Shown: positions 1 through 6,279, counted from the stretch's first letter. The stretch is 8,909 bases of DNA from JANXVV01 sp038230975 (GCA_038230975.1 JBBRMF010000218.1:1-8909), one strand, 5' to 3'. Notes: generated by a model not told the origin, from the sequence alone. A program made the numbers and translations.

Positions 1-207
1 AAGCCGCCGCATGCGCCAAAAAAGCAGCTTCCAGCGGCAAAAATTGCAGCGGCCGTCACCTCAGGGGCAGGAGTGCGGAAAAAAGAATACCCAACAATTC
101 GCCCTGGCAGAGGGTACGGAATACCGGACGGTATTGGTGTAATCTCCCACCATTTGCGTCAAGGCGCGGGATGAAGATGGTGGGTGCGTACACCCACCCT
201 ACTTGGA
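1..207. other. Non-coding region downstream of tatD
   Basis: No credible coding frame was seen here. The first 118 bases show no recognisable element. A short inverted repeat (AATACC/GGTATT) lies at 120-135, and two overlapping GC-rich inverted repeats lie at 146-198 (listed separately). The region follows the tatD stop codon on the minus strand, so it is the 3' untranslated or intergenic part of that unit. A gene starting to the left of the window cannot be excluded. Confidence 0.6.
146..198. repeat. Pair of mutually exclusive hairpins after tatD
   Basis: GGTGGGTG at 179-186 and CACCCACC at 191-198 form a perfect 8-bp stem around the loop CGTA. The same G-rich segment (ATGGTGGG, 177-184) is also exactly complementary to CCCACCAT at 146-153 across a 23-base loop. 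The two foldings share bases and exclude each other. No run of T follows on the minus strand, so this is a weak candidate for a rho-independent terminator of tatD. It looks more like a dispersed palindromic repeat. The pairing is read directly; the role is inferred. Confidence 0.6.
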
Positions 208-969
208 TCAGGGCCACTTGAAGAATCGGGATGCATTCTCGGTGGTGATTCGGTCCACTTCTTCCAAACTCAGGTTTTTTAATCGAGCGACTTCGGCGGC
301 GACATGTATGACCAGGGCCGGCTCGTTCACTTTCTGTTTGCGCAGCGGCTCGGGTGAGAGGAAGGGGGCATCGGTTTCGACCAACAGCCGATCCATTGGC
401 GTGAGATGAACCACTTCTCGCAATTCGTCGGACTTTTTATAAGTGATGGGGCCGGTGAATCCCAGGAGAAAACCTGCATTAAGGATGCGACGGGCTTCGT
501 CGGGAACGCCGGTAAAGCAGTGGAAGACACAGGGGACGGTTGGAAACTGTTTTAGAACAGCCAGGGCATCGTCTACGGCTTCGCGGCAATGGATGACGAC
601 GGGGCGATTGAAATCGGCGGCGATCTGCAACTGCATTTCAAGGAACTGGTACTGCCGATCGCGGAGTTCGCGGCCGTAATGATAATCCAAACCGATTTCC
701 CCGATGGCGACGACCGATGGATGGGCTTGCAAGCCGCGCAGTTGGGGCACGGCGGCGAGGTCTTCTTCACCGACATGATTCGGATGAACGCCTACGGTGC
801 AGCGGAGTTGATCGCGACCGGAACAGACGGCGACGCAGTCGGCGGCATCAGCGATGCCGGTGCTGATGGTGATCATTCGGCTGACACCGGCGGCGGTGGC
901 GCGGGATAGCACACTTTCAAGGTGTTCACCTAGCCGATCAATGGTGAGATGGCAGTGGGTGTCGATCAT
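208..969 (-). CDS. tatD: TatD family metal-dependent deoxyribonuclease
   Basis: This is a 253-residue TatD-family hydrolase, a cytosolic amidohydrolase-fold TIM barrel that uses divalent metals. Characterised members act as 3'-5' exonucleases on DNA and RNA and have been tied to repair of oxidative damage. The family signature is complete: the HxH metal site (H5, H7) in MIDTHCHL; E91 in AIGEIGLDYHY; H127 in PVVIHCRE; H150 in VFHCFTG; and D200 in LVETDAPFLSP. The length is typical for the family. The ATG lies 3 bases after the yraN stop and a GAAG sequence overlaps that stop, so it is probably co-transcribed and translationally coupled with yraN. Bacteria often carry several TatD paralogues (TatD, YcfH, YjjV); I cannot say which subgroup this is. 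Confidence 0.95.
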   Translation of the reverse strand: MIDTHCHLTIDRLGEHLESVLSRATAAGVSRMITISTGIADAADCVAVCSGRDQLRCTVGVHPNHVGEEDLAAVPQLRGLQAHPSVVAIGEIGLDYHYGRELRDRQYQFLEMQLQIAADFNRPVVIHCREAVDDALAVLKQFPTVPCVFHCFTGVPDEARRILNAGFLLGFTGPITYKKSDELREVVHLTPMDRLLVETDAPFLSPEPLRKQKVNEPALVIHVAAEVARLKNLSLEEVDRITTENASRFFKWP

Positions 970-972
970 TCT

Positions 973-1365
973 TCAAGCTTGAAATGCGTGTTCCGTATGT
1001 CGAATGATAGGCGGTTGGCCCGTGGGCCAGATGATGGCGACGACATCAAACCGTGCGGGCGGTTGGGGGACGCCGTAGCGGGTGAGGTAGTATTTGGCCG
1101 CCTTTAGAATCTGCTGTTGTTTCACGGCGTTGACCTGTTCTTCAGGCGTTGGATCATCGTAGGCGCGGGTTTTTACCTCAACGAACACGAGTGTCTTTCC
1201 CTGACGGGCAATGATGTCAATTTCACCGAGCTCGCAACGAAAATTTCGGAGGATAATTTTGTAGCCTTTGTTTCGGAGATGGCGTGCGGCCATGTTCTCC
1301 CCGCGATCGCCGAGGGCATCTTTGGGCGTTTCGCGTTTGAGCAAATTCTGGAACCATTCTAGCAT
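973..1365 (-). CDS. YraN / UPF0102 family endonuclease-like protein
   Basis: This is a 130-residue member of the UPF0102 (YraN) family, which has a PD-(D/E)XK nuclease-like fold but no settled function. Family landmarks are GDRGE near residues 19-23, ELGEID at 45-50 and FVEVKTR at 61-67. D50, E63 and K65 fit the expected nuclease-fold triad. Start: the open frame runs up to 1479, but the extra 38 residues resemble nothing and extend past the family's usual length of about 120. ATG at 1365 gives MLEWFQNLL. A GTG three codons upstream (1374) has GAAGA about 5 bases before it and is a good alternative. The next gene, tatD, follows after 3 bases. YraN commonly lies near rplS and rnhB; here rnhB is absent. 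Confidence 0.88.
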   Translation of the reverse strand: MLEWFQNLLKRETPKDALGDRGENMAARHLRNKGYKIILRNFRCELGEIDIIARQGKTLVFVEVKTRAYDDPTPEEQVNAVKQQQILKAAKYYLTRYGVPQPPARFDVVAIIWPTGQPPIIRHTEHAFQA

Positions 1366-1508
1366 AGGGGACACAGTATCTTCGATCGGCGGGAACGTGC
1401 AAGAATCGGGGGAGTTTTCCACGCGTTGGGTTTCGGGGGAATGCCGAAGACTGCCCATGAAGGGACACGAAGAAATCACACGAAGGGGGAAATCATTTCG
1501 AATTCATA

Positions 1509-1536
1509 AAAAGCACGGGCGAGACGCCCATGCCAC
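1509..1536 (-). repeat. Dispersed GC-rich palindromic repeat, copy 1
   Basis: This 28-base segment is identical, in opposite orientation, to 4738-4765. Its core is the palindrome GGGCG-AGA-CGCCC (1517-1529). Read on the minus strand the hairpin is followed by GTG and a T5 run, so it can also look like a weak terminator behind rplS. Exact recurrence within 3.3 kb of unrelated non-coding DNA indicates a dispersed repeat family rather than chance. Confidence 0.8.
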
Positions 1537-1542
1537 TAAAAG

Positions 1543-1569
1543 AGGGACGGGTGATAAACACCCGTCCCT
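1543..1569 (-). terminator. Strong hairpin downstream of rplS
   Basis: AGGGACGGGTG (1543-1553) and CACCCGTCCCT (1559-1569) form a perfect 11-bp stem with a 5-base loop. It lies 28 bases after the rplS stop on the minus strand. After the stem the minus strand reads CTTTTAG, only a short T tract, and a second hairpin (copy 1 of the dispersed repeat) follows with a T5 run. Termination or 3'-end protection of the rpsP-trmD-rplS message is the simplest reading. It could also be another repeat unit. Confidence 0.6.
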
Positions 1570-1597
1570 GCGAATCTTCATTTCGATAAGAAAAGGC

Positions 1598-2020
1598 TCA
1601 GGTGGCGGCGGTGGCCAACTCGGGCTTCGTGCCTTCGGTTTTGTCGGTGACTTCGGTCTTTTTGGTGGCGACTTTGCGCTTCTCGACGAGGCGGACGGCT
1701 TTGCCGACGCGATCGCGGAGGAAGAAGAGTTTGGCTCGGCGATTTTGACCGCCGCGCTTCACAACGACCTTGGCGATCAAGGACGAGTGCATCGGGAAAC
1801 CGCGTTCGACGCCTTCGTTGTTCACGATGCGGCGGACGGTGAAGGTTTCGTTGATTCCGCAACCCTTCTTCATGATGACCGTGCCGGAGAACACCTGGAT
1901 GCGCTCCTTTTCACCTTCGACGATCTTCGTGTGAATATCGACGGTGTCGCCGACTTCAAACGCGGGGGCGTCTTTTTTCAGGCTGGATTCTTCCACTTTT
2001 TGAATGATGCTGTTTCGCAT
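1598..2020 (-). CDS. rplS: 50S ribosomal protein L19
   Basis: This is ribosomal protein L19, which sits at the interface of the large and small subunits. The protein is 140 residues. The core is clear: an N-terminal helix, FEVGDTVDIHTKIVEGEKERIQ, FSGTVIMKKG, then TFTVRRI, GVERGFPMHS and KLFFLRDRVGKAVRL. L19 normally ends soon after this last motif at about 115-120 residues. Here a Lys/Thr/Glu-rich tail of roughly 25 residues follows, probably disordered. The ATG at 2020 has a GGAGA ribosome binding site 5 bases upstream. It lies 18 bases after trmD, in the conserved rpsP-trmD-rplS order. Confidence 0.97.
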   Translation of the reverse strand: MRNSIIQKVEESSLKKDAPAFEVGDTVDIHTKIVEGEKERIQVFSGTVIMKKGCGINETFTVRRIVNNEGVERGFPMHSSLIAKVVVKRGGQNRRAKLFFLRDRVGKAVRLVEKRKVATKKTEVTDKTEGTKPELATAAT

Positions 2021-2038
2021 GGCTGTCTCCGATCACGT

Positions 2039-2773
2039 CTAACTGTTTCTATCTTGATCGCTATCGTCTTTTAACTTCGCATTCAGATGGCTCTGCCAAA
2101 GATCAGGCCGGCGAGCCTGCGTGCGAATTTTTCGTTGTTCCAGGCGCCAGGCGGCAATTGCTTTGTGGTTGCCGCTCAGCAAAATATCAGGCACGGTCAT
2201 CCCGCGAAATTCTCGCGGGCGGGTGTACTGCGGATGCTCGATCAAACCGTCGGCGAAGGTTTCATCCGCCGCGCCGTCTGCTGCACCCAAGGCTCCTGGC
2301 AGCAGTCGAACGATTGAATCGATCAGGACCATTGCGGGGATTTCACCACCGCTGAGGACATAATCACCAATGCTGACTTCCACCGGTTTCAGGCCGTCGA
2401 TGATTCGTTCATCGAAACCCTCGTAGTGACCGGCGATGATGAGCAGGCGATCTTGTTTGGCCAGATCCTCGGCCATTTTCTGATCAAACTTTCGACCCTG
2501 CGGGGTAAGGAGCAGCCGCATCGCCGGGCGAGAGTCTTGTTTTTCAACGGCTTCGACTGCATCGAAGAGCGTCTGGCAGATCATGACCATTCCAGGTCCA
2601 CCGCCGAAAGGGCGGTCATCCACGGAGAGGTGGGCATCGATCGCAAAGCTGCGAATGTTGGTCAGATGATACTCGACCAGCCCTTTTTCCGCTGCTCGTT
2701 TGGGGATGCTGGTCCCTAAAATCGGGACAAACATCTCCGGAAAGAGCGTCAGAATATCAATTCGCAAAGGCAT
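2039..2773 (-). CDS. trmD: tRNA (guanine-N1-)-methyltransferase
   Basis: TrmD uses S-adenosylmethionine to methylate G37, next to the anticodon, in tRNAs for Leu, Pro and Arg; the m1G37 mark prevents +1 frameshifting. The protein is 244 residues, normal for the SPOUT trefoil-knot family. Motifs in order: DILTLFPEMF (6-15), DDRPFGGGPGMVM (52-64), IIAGHYEGFDERI (112-124), EVSIGDYVLSGGEIPAM (132-148), RLLPG (156-160), HPQYTRP (180-186) and LLSGNHKAI (198-206). R156 and D170 align with the catalytic Arg and Asp known from the E. coli and Haemophilus enzymes. No good ribosome binding site precedes the ATG, so translation may depend on coupling with rpsP, 37 bases upstream. Confidence 0.97.
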   Translation of the reverse strand: MPLRIDILTLFPEMFVPILGTSIPKRAAEKGLVEYHLTNIRSFAIDAHLSVDDRPFGGGPGMVMICQTLFDAVEAVEKQDSRPAMRLLLTPQGRKFDQKMAEDLAKQDRLLIIAGHYEGFDERIIDGLKPVEVSIGDYVLSGGEIPAMVLIDSIVRLLPGALGAADGAADETFADGLIEHPQYTRPREFRGMTVPDILLSGNHKAIAAWRLEQRKIRTQARRPDLWQSHLNAKLKDDSDQDRNS

Positions 2774-2810
2774 TCAGGAATACAGAGGCAAAGGTTAAAG
2801 CGAGATTTGC

Positions 2811-3137
2811 TTAGACTTTTGCGGGTTCCTTCTTGACTGCCTCAACAACGACTTTTGGCTTACCGGGCTTGGGCAGACGAAGCTGCGAGTGCTCGATGCC
2901 GTTCTTTTTCAGGAGGCTGGAGACGGTTTGCGACGGGATCGCGCCGACATCAAGCCAGTGCTTGCAGCGGTCCATCTTGGCGACGAACTGCTTGGTTTGG
3001 TCGACAGCGCGGGGATCGTAGTAACCGAGTTCCTCGATGGTCCGACCATCACGAGGGCTTCGCGAATCAATCGCGCTGAGCCGGTAAAAGGCTCGGTTCT
3101 TTCGCCCCATCCTCTTCAAACGTAGCTTGACAGCCAT
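2811..3137 (-). CDS. rpsP: 30S ribosomal protein S16
   Basis: This is ribosomal protein S16 of the small-subunit body, needed for 30S assembly. The protein is 108 residues. The N-terminal signature is MAVKLRLKRMGRKNRAFYR, followed by DSRSPRDGRTIEELGYYDP and the helix WLDVGAIPSQTVSSLLKKNG. The C-terminus has a short Lys/Val-rich tail, slightly longer than the roughly 80-residue E. coli protein. The ATG at 3137 has GGAG 5 bases upstream. It is the first gene of the minus-strand unit, with a predicted promoter at 3228-3255. The gene that follows is trmD, not rimM, which usually lies between them. Confidence 0.97.
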   Translation of the reverse strand: MAVKLRLKRMGRKNRAFYRLSAIDSRSPRDGRTIEELGYYDPRAVDQTKQFVAKMDRCKHWLDVGAIPSQTVSSLLKKNGIEHSQLRLPKPGKPKVVVEAVKKEPAKV

Positions 3138-3188
3138 GCGGTCTCCGTAACTCTTCTAGCGTGTTTTCCGACCAGACATCAGTCCGCC

Positions 3189-3205
3189 GCTTGCGTGGTG
3201 CAAGC
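3189..3205 (-). promoter_or_regulatory. Leader hairpin upstream of rpsP
   Basis: GCTTGC (3189-3194) pairs perfectly with GCAAGC (3200-3205) around a 5-base loop, inside the predicted 5' untranslated region of rpsP. Ribosomal-protein operons are often autoregulated through leader structures, but I do not recognise a known S16 leader motif here. The stem is read directly; any regulation is speculative. Confidence 0.35.
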
Positions 3206-3227
3206 TTGAAAATATCGCGAATTAGAA

Positions 3228-3255
3228 AGTATATCGGACACGCTGACGTTTACAA
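3228..3255 (-). promoter_or_regulatory. Predicted promoter of the rpsP-trmD-rplS operon
   Basis: On the minus strand a -10 box TATACT (3228-3233, 5 of 6 matches to TATAAT) lies 16 bases downstream of a -35 box TTGTAA (3250-3255, 4 of 6 to TTGACA). This would start transcription near 3221 and give a leader of about 85 bases before rpsP. It is the best sigma-70-like match in the region between rpsP and the transposase remnant. Confidence 0.55.
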
Positions 3256-3333
3256 GGGGTGAATCGGGGTTTGTCATGCGGAAATAGAAATGTTGGCTTT
3301 TATAAATAGTGGATGGAGAAAGTTTTATTTGTC

Positions 3334-3786
3334 ATGAGCCGTCGAGAACGGGATGTTTTGAAGGTGATGTCGTTGGTGTTGGAGGGAAAGCGTACGCAGG
3401 TGGAGGCATCGCGATTGCTGGATTTGTCGAACTGGCAGGTGCGGCGGATTCAGATGCGTCATCAAAAGAAAGAGGATGTCTGTGTGGTGCATCGGCGGCG
3501 CGGCAAGCCTTCGAATCGACGGTTAAATCCATCGGTGCGGAAAAAGGCGTTGACGATGGTTCGCAAAGAGCTGGTCGGGTTTCATCCCAAGCATGCCTGG
3601 CAGAAGCTGATCGAAGCGGGGTTGAAGCTGTCGACCCGGGCACTGCATGGATGGCTTGCGCCCGGAAGATTGGGCATACCCGCTGCGACATTCAGCGAGA
3701 GAAAAAGCTCAATGGGGCGGTCGGATAACGGTGCGTCGGCGGTTTCGAATCGCCGCTCTTTCCACAAAAACACCGGCCGCCGATAA
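3334..3786 (+). pseudogene. Truncated ISNCY-like transposase remnant
   Basis: The first 110 or so residues resemble the N-terminal part of ISNCY-family transposases: MSRRERDVLKVM, a helix-turn-helix (RTQVEASRLLDLSNWQVRRI), then VVHRRRGKPSNRR and a second helical domain ending STRALHGWL. A full transposase of this type has roughly 400 residues or more with a DDE catalytic domain; here nothing recognisable follows residue 110 and the frame stops at 3786. After about 3655 the +1 frame reads RPEDWAYPLRHSAREKAQW, faintly like the expected continuation, so a frameshift plus truncation is possible. The start at 3334 fits the family; ATG at 3313 is also open. AT-rich stretches flank both sides. I recognise the family from memory of its motifs, not from a search. 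Confidence 0.7.
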
Positions 3787-3835
3787 TAATGTATTTTACA
3801 GTGATAAAATGGGCTGTTTCATTGGACGAAATAGT

Positions 3836-3861
3836 TTGACAATGTCGATGCGAATTGTACG
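3836..3861 (+). promoter_or_regulatory. Possible promoter for the small gene at 3946
   Basis: A perfect -35 hexamer TTGACA lies at 3836-3841. The best -10 candidate at usual spacing is poor (TACGTT after 16 bases). Its place upstream of a plus-strand gene and just beyond the transposase remnant makes it plausible; it could equally be an outward-facing promoter left by the insertion. The evidence is weak. Confidence 0.3.
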
Positions 3862-3945
3862 TTAGCGTTGGCGATCGCGAGGAGCGGCCACGAGATGGGA
3901 CAGAAGATAGGATTGCCGGGCTTTAACGGGATTGCGGGAGCTACC

Positions 3946-4263
3946 ATGATTGCGCCAACGACGGATTTTTCAATTGAGTCTGCTAAACACCCAGTGCTGA
4001 CGTTGCCGCTTTCACAAGTGATGCGTCCGGAGATTGCTTTGACGCTTCAGCATGTCATGCAGCTATACACGGTGGGCGCGTTTTTGAATGCGTGGCGCAA
4101 TCCGAAAAACCACAAAAGCATTGAGCAGATGTTTGATACGCCACAGCAGGCGCGTCATGCGGCGGCGGTCTGTGCGACCTGGCTGGGTGTGCAGTCGAAT
4201 GTCAGCCATGCGGTTGCCGGGGCCTGGTGGGCGGGGGATGACCGACAAGTGGTGGATGCGTAG
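3946..4263 (+). CDS. Hypothetical protein of 105 residues
   Basis: I do not recognise a family. The ATG at 3946 is chosen because GGGAG lies 5 bases upstream. In-frame ATGs at 3868 and 3895 would give 131 or 122 residues; the latter has GAGGAG 10 bases before it. The 105-residue product has no signal peptide or clear membrane helix. It contains PEIALTLQHVMQLYTVGAF, then AWRNPKNHKSIEQMF, then an Ala-rich helical stretch (QQARHAAAVCATWLGVQ) and a Trp/Gly-rich AGAWWAGDD near the end, so it is probably a small, mostly helical soluble protein. It stands alone on the plus strand and converges with the DUF486 gene after 8 bases. Codon choice and composition look like the neighbours, which supports a real gene. 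Confidence 0.6.
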   Translation: MIAPTTDFSIESAKHPVLTLPLSQVMRPEIALTLQHVMQLYTVGAFLNAWRNPKNHKSIEQMFDTPQQARHAAAVCATWLGVQSNVSHAVAGAWWAGDDRQVVDA

Positions 4264-4271
4264 TCGACGCG

Positions 4272-4607
4272 CTACCATTTGTGAAAGACAAAGAAGACGG
4301 CCAGCCCGATGAATCCGAAGGCAACGTAATAGTTCCAGGTCAATTTCTGCCCGAGGTAGGTGGCCGAAAAAACGGCGAAGACTACGAGGGTGATTACTTC
4401 TTGAATGATCTTTAATTGCCCGGCAGGATGGCCGGCGAGGTGGCCGATTCGGTTGGCGGGGACTTGGAAGCAATACTCAAAGAAGGCGATGCCCCAACTG
4501 GCGAGGACCACCCTCCAGAGGAGGGTGTGTTCGTATTTGAGATGGCCATACCATGCGAAGGTCATGAAGACATTTGAGAAGATCAGAAGGATGATTGTCC
4601 AGACCAT
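4272..4607 (-). CDS. DUF486 / DMT-like four-helix membrane protein
   Basis: This is a 111-residue inner-membrane protein of the DUF486 family, which databases group near the drug/metabolite transporter superfamily; its substrate is unknown. Four hydrophobic helices are visible at about residues 3-20, 31-49, 68-87 and 91-109. Conserved family stretches are present: FAWYGHLK (17-24), FEYCFQVPANRIG (43-55) and LKIIQEVITL (65-74). The length matches the family, and the size and topology recall small multidrug resistance proteins, which act as dimers. The ATG has GGAG 7 bases upstream. It is monocistronic, convergent with the 3946 gene and separated from hflX by a repeat element. Confidence 0.88.
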   Translation of the reverse strand: MVWTIILLIFSNVFMTFAWYGHLKYEHTLLWRVVLASWGIAFFEYCFQVPANRIGHLAGHPAGQLKIIQEVITLVVFAVFSATYLGQKLTWNYYVAFGFIGLAVFFVFHKW

Positions 4608-4720
4608 GGGTTGCTCCGGGGGGACAGTAGCAGAAAGACATCTTTTGAGTAGAGCCGTTTTCCGTTTGGCGTGGCGGAGTTGATTTTGTTCTTCCTTTAG
4701 GAGCGATTCCGTCCACTAAA
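4608..4720. other. Upstream region of the DUF486 gene
   Basis: This is the 5' region of the DUF486 gene on the minus strand. Apart from its ribosome binding site I see no strong promoter match and no coding frame. It borders the palindromic element that starts at 4721. Confidence 0.5.
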
Positions 4721-4818
4721 GAGCTTGGGAAAAAATGGTGGCATGGGCGTCTCGCCCGTGCTTTTGTCTGAAGAAAACGCGGGCGAGACGCCCACGCCAC
4801 CTAAAAATTCCCAAGCTC
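4721..4818. repeat. 98-bp nearly palindromic MITE-like element
   Basis: The outer ends GAGCTTGGGAA (4721-4731) and TTCCCAAGCTC (4808-4818) are perfect 11-bp inverted repeats. Inside them lie two inverted copies of a GTGGC-N-TGGGCGTCTCGCCCG unit (4738-4758 and 4780-4800), with A/T-rich spacers and a roughly 20-base centre. The unit in the left arm recurs exactly at 1509-1536. Such a structure can fold into a long hairpin, and on the minus strand it lies 30 bases after the hflX stop followed by a T6 run, so it may also stop hflX transcription. It resembles a small non-autonomous mobile element or paired extragenic palindrome. No protein is encoded and no clear target-site duplication was found. 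Confidence 0.75.
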
Positions 4819-4848
4819 AAAAGCGGACCCTACGAAAACATCGAAAAA

Positions 4849-6207
4849 CTATAAGCCATCTGAGACGGGTTCAACTGTTTTCACCTCGACTTGCTCGTTT
4901 CGGGATAGTTCCGCGAGTGTGCGTTTGCCCATGATGGCTTTCATCTGAACGCGGCCGTCGGTGAACTGGCGGTCATGTACGCGGGTGTGCGATTCGATAT
5001 AGCTGATTAGCTTGCCGTTGGTGAGTTCGGCTTCGAGAGTCACATCAACCTGCTGGCCGCGGACGGTCTGGTAGACGCGTTCGAGCAAATCGGCCAATCC
5101 CTGCCCGGTGCGGGCGCTGACGGGAATTGCATCCGGATGCAGGGTTCGCCATTCGGGGAATGCTTCTTCGCCTTCTTCGGTGTCGATCTTGTTGAGCAGT
5201 AAAATCTCCGGCTTGCCTTTTACACCGATCTCACCAAGCACTTGATGCACGGACGCAAACTGCTGTTCGGCGTGGGGATGGCCGACATCGAGCACATGCA
5301 GCAAGAGGTCTGCGTGAACCGCCTCTTCAAGCGTTGCTTTGAAACTAGCCACCAGATTATGCGGTAGATCGCGGACGAAACCGACGGTGTCGCTCAGCAG
5401 CACTTCGGTTCCGCGTTCGAGGCGCCAGGCACGAGTCTTGGTATCGAGTGTGGCGAACAGCTTATCGTCGGCGTACGTGCCGGCGGCGGTTAAGGTGTTG
5501 AAGAGCGTGCTCTTTCCGGCGTTCGTATAACCGACGATGCACACCGTAAAATGATCGACATTTCGCGCGGCGACCATACGGCTCTTGCGATCCTGCACCT
5601 TTTCGATATTTGCCTTTAGATCGGAGATTCTTTTACGAACGAGACGTCGGTCGGTTTCAAGCTGCGTTTCACCGGGGCCTCGCGTGCCGATCCCCATGCC
5701 GCCACCGGCCACGCCCTTGATGCGTTCCAGATGGCTCCACATGCGGGCCAGCCGTGGATAGGTGTATTGCATCTGCGCCAATTCCACCTGCAATTTTGCC
5801 TCGGCGGTTTGAGCGCGCGTGGCGAAGATATCGAGGATCAATTCCGAGCGATCGAGAACTTTAATGCCCTCGCCATATTTGGAATCCACTTCCTCATTGA
5901 TGATCTTTTCCAGCGCGCCGATTTGTCCTGGAGAAAGATCGTTGTCGAAGAGCACGATGTTGGCATTTTCCTGGACGCAAAGATGGGCGATCTCGATGGC
6001 CTTTCCGCTGCCGATGAAAGTACCGGCGTCGACTTTATGACGCCGCTGAAACATTTGCCCAACGACTTTTGCGCCGGCGGTTTTCGCCAATGAATCGAGT
6101 TCCCCGAGTGGATCGCGCGGGTCGGCGGTGGTGCCGGGCAAAATGACCCCGACAAGAATCGCGCGCTCTTGTTTGACGGAAAGTTCGGTTCGTTTCAGTT
6201 CTGACAA
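4849..6207 (-). CDS. hflX: GTPase HflX, ribosome-associated
   Basis: HflX is a translational GTPase that binds the 50S subunit and splits stalled or heat-stressed 70S ribosomes. The protein is 452 residues, typical of the family. The N-terminal HflX domain spans about 1-130 (LFDNDLSPGQIGALEKI at 86-102), followed by the coiled linker with the Gly-rich GVAGGGMGIGTRGPGETQLE (165-184). The GTPase domain has G1 GYTNAGKS (226-233), G3 DTVGF (273-277), G4 NKID (339-342) and G5 SAR (364-366). All nucleotide-binding motifs are intact. The start codon is TTG at 6207, fixed by GAGGAG 6 bases upstream; the next in-frame Met is residue 52, which would remove conserved sequence. The gene appears to be its own unit with a promoter at 6251-6279; the usual hfq neighbour is not seen. 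Confidence 0.96.
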   Translation of the reverse strand: MSELKRTELSVKQERAILVGVILPGTTADPRDPLGELDSLAKTAGAKVVGQMFQRRHKVDAGTFIGSGKAIEIAHLCVQENANIVLFDNDLSPGQIGALEKIINEEVDSKYGEGIKVLDRSELILDIFATRAQTAEAKLQVELAQMQYTYPRLARMWSHLERIKGVAGGGMGIGTRGPGETQLETDRRLVRKRISDLKANIEKVQDRKSRMVAARNVDHFTVCIVGYTNAGKSTLFNTLTAAGTYADDKLFATLDTKTRAWRLERGTEVLLSDTVGFVRDLPHNLVASFKATLEEAVHADLLLHVLDVGHPHAEQQFASVHQVLGEIGVKGKPEILLLNKIDTEEGEEAFPEWRTLHPDAIPVSARTGQGLADLLERVYQTVRGQQVDVTLEAELTNGKLISYIESHTRVHDRQFTDGRVQMKAIMGKRTLAELSRNEQVEVKTVEPVSDGL

Positions 6208-6213
6208 ATGAGG

Positions 6214-6219
6214 CTCCTC
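6214..6219 (-). promoter_or_regulatory. Ribosome binding site that fixes the TTG start of hflX
   Basis: On the minus strand this reads GAGGAG, a near-perfect Shine-Dalgarno sequence, 6 bases before TTG at 6207. No ATG or GTG in frame lies nearby. Together these make the TTG start convincing. The site lies within a small TGAGG/CCTCA inverted repeat whose loop is too short to matter much. Confidence 0.8.
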
Positions 6220-6250
6220 ACATGTAAACGGACATTAGTGGTTGCCGCAT

Positions 6251-6279
6251 ATTATATTCTTTGAACGGCTCAATGTCTT
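6251..6279 (-). promoter_or_regulatory. Predicted hflX promoter
   Basis: On the minus strand a perfect -10 box TATAAT (6251-6256) lies exactly 17 bases downstream of AAGACA (6274-6279, 4 of 6 matches to TTGACA). Transcription would start near 6244, giving a leader of about 37 bases. This is the strongest promoter match in the window. I see no heat-shock (sigma-32) consensus. Confidence 0.65.

Noticed and set aside
1366..1479. N-terminal extension of YraN
   Set aside because: The 38 extra residues do not resemble the family and extend it past the usual length; starts at 1365 or 1374 are better.
1268..2074. 268-residue plus-strand open frame
   Set aside because: It lies opposite yraN and rplS, whose products are clearly recognisable on the minus strand; the frame is a by-product of their codon bias.
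1500..4820. Repeats as a CRISPR array
   Set aside because: The copies are few, far apart, in both orientations and not regularly spaced, and no cas gene is present.
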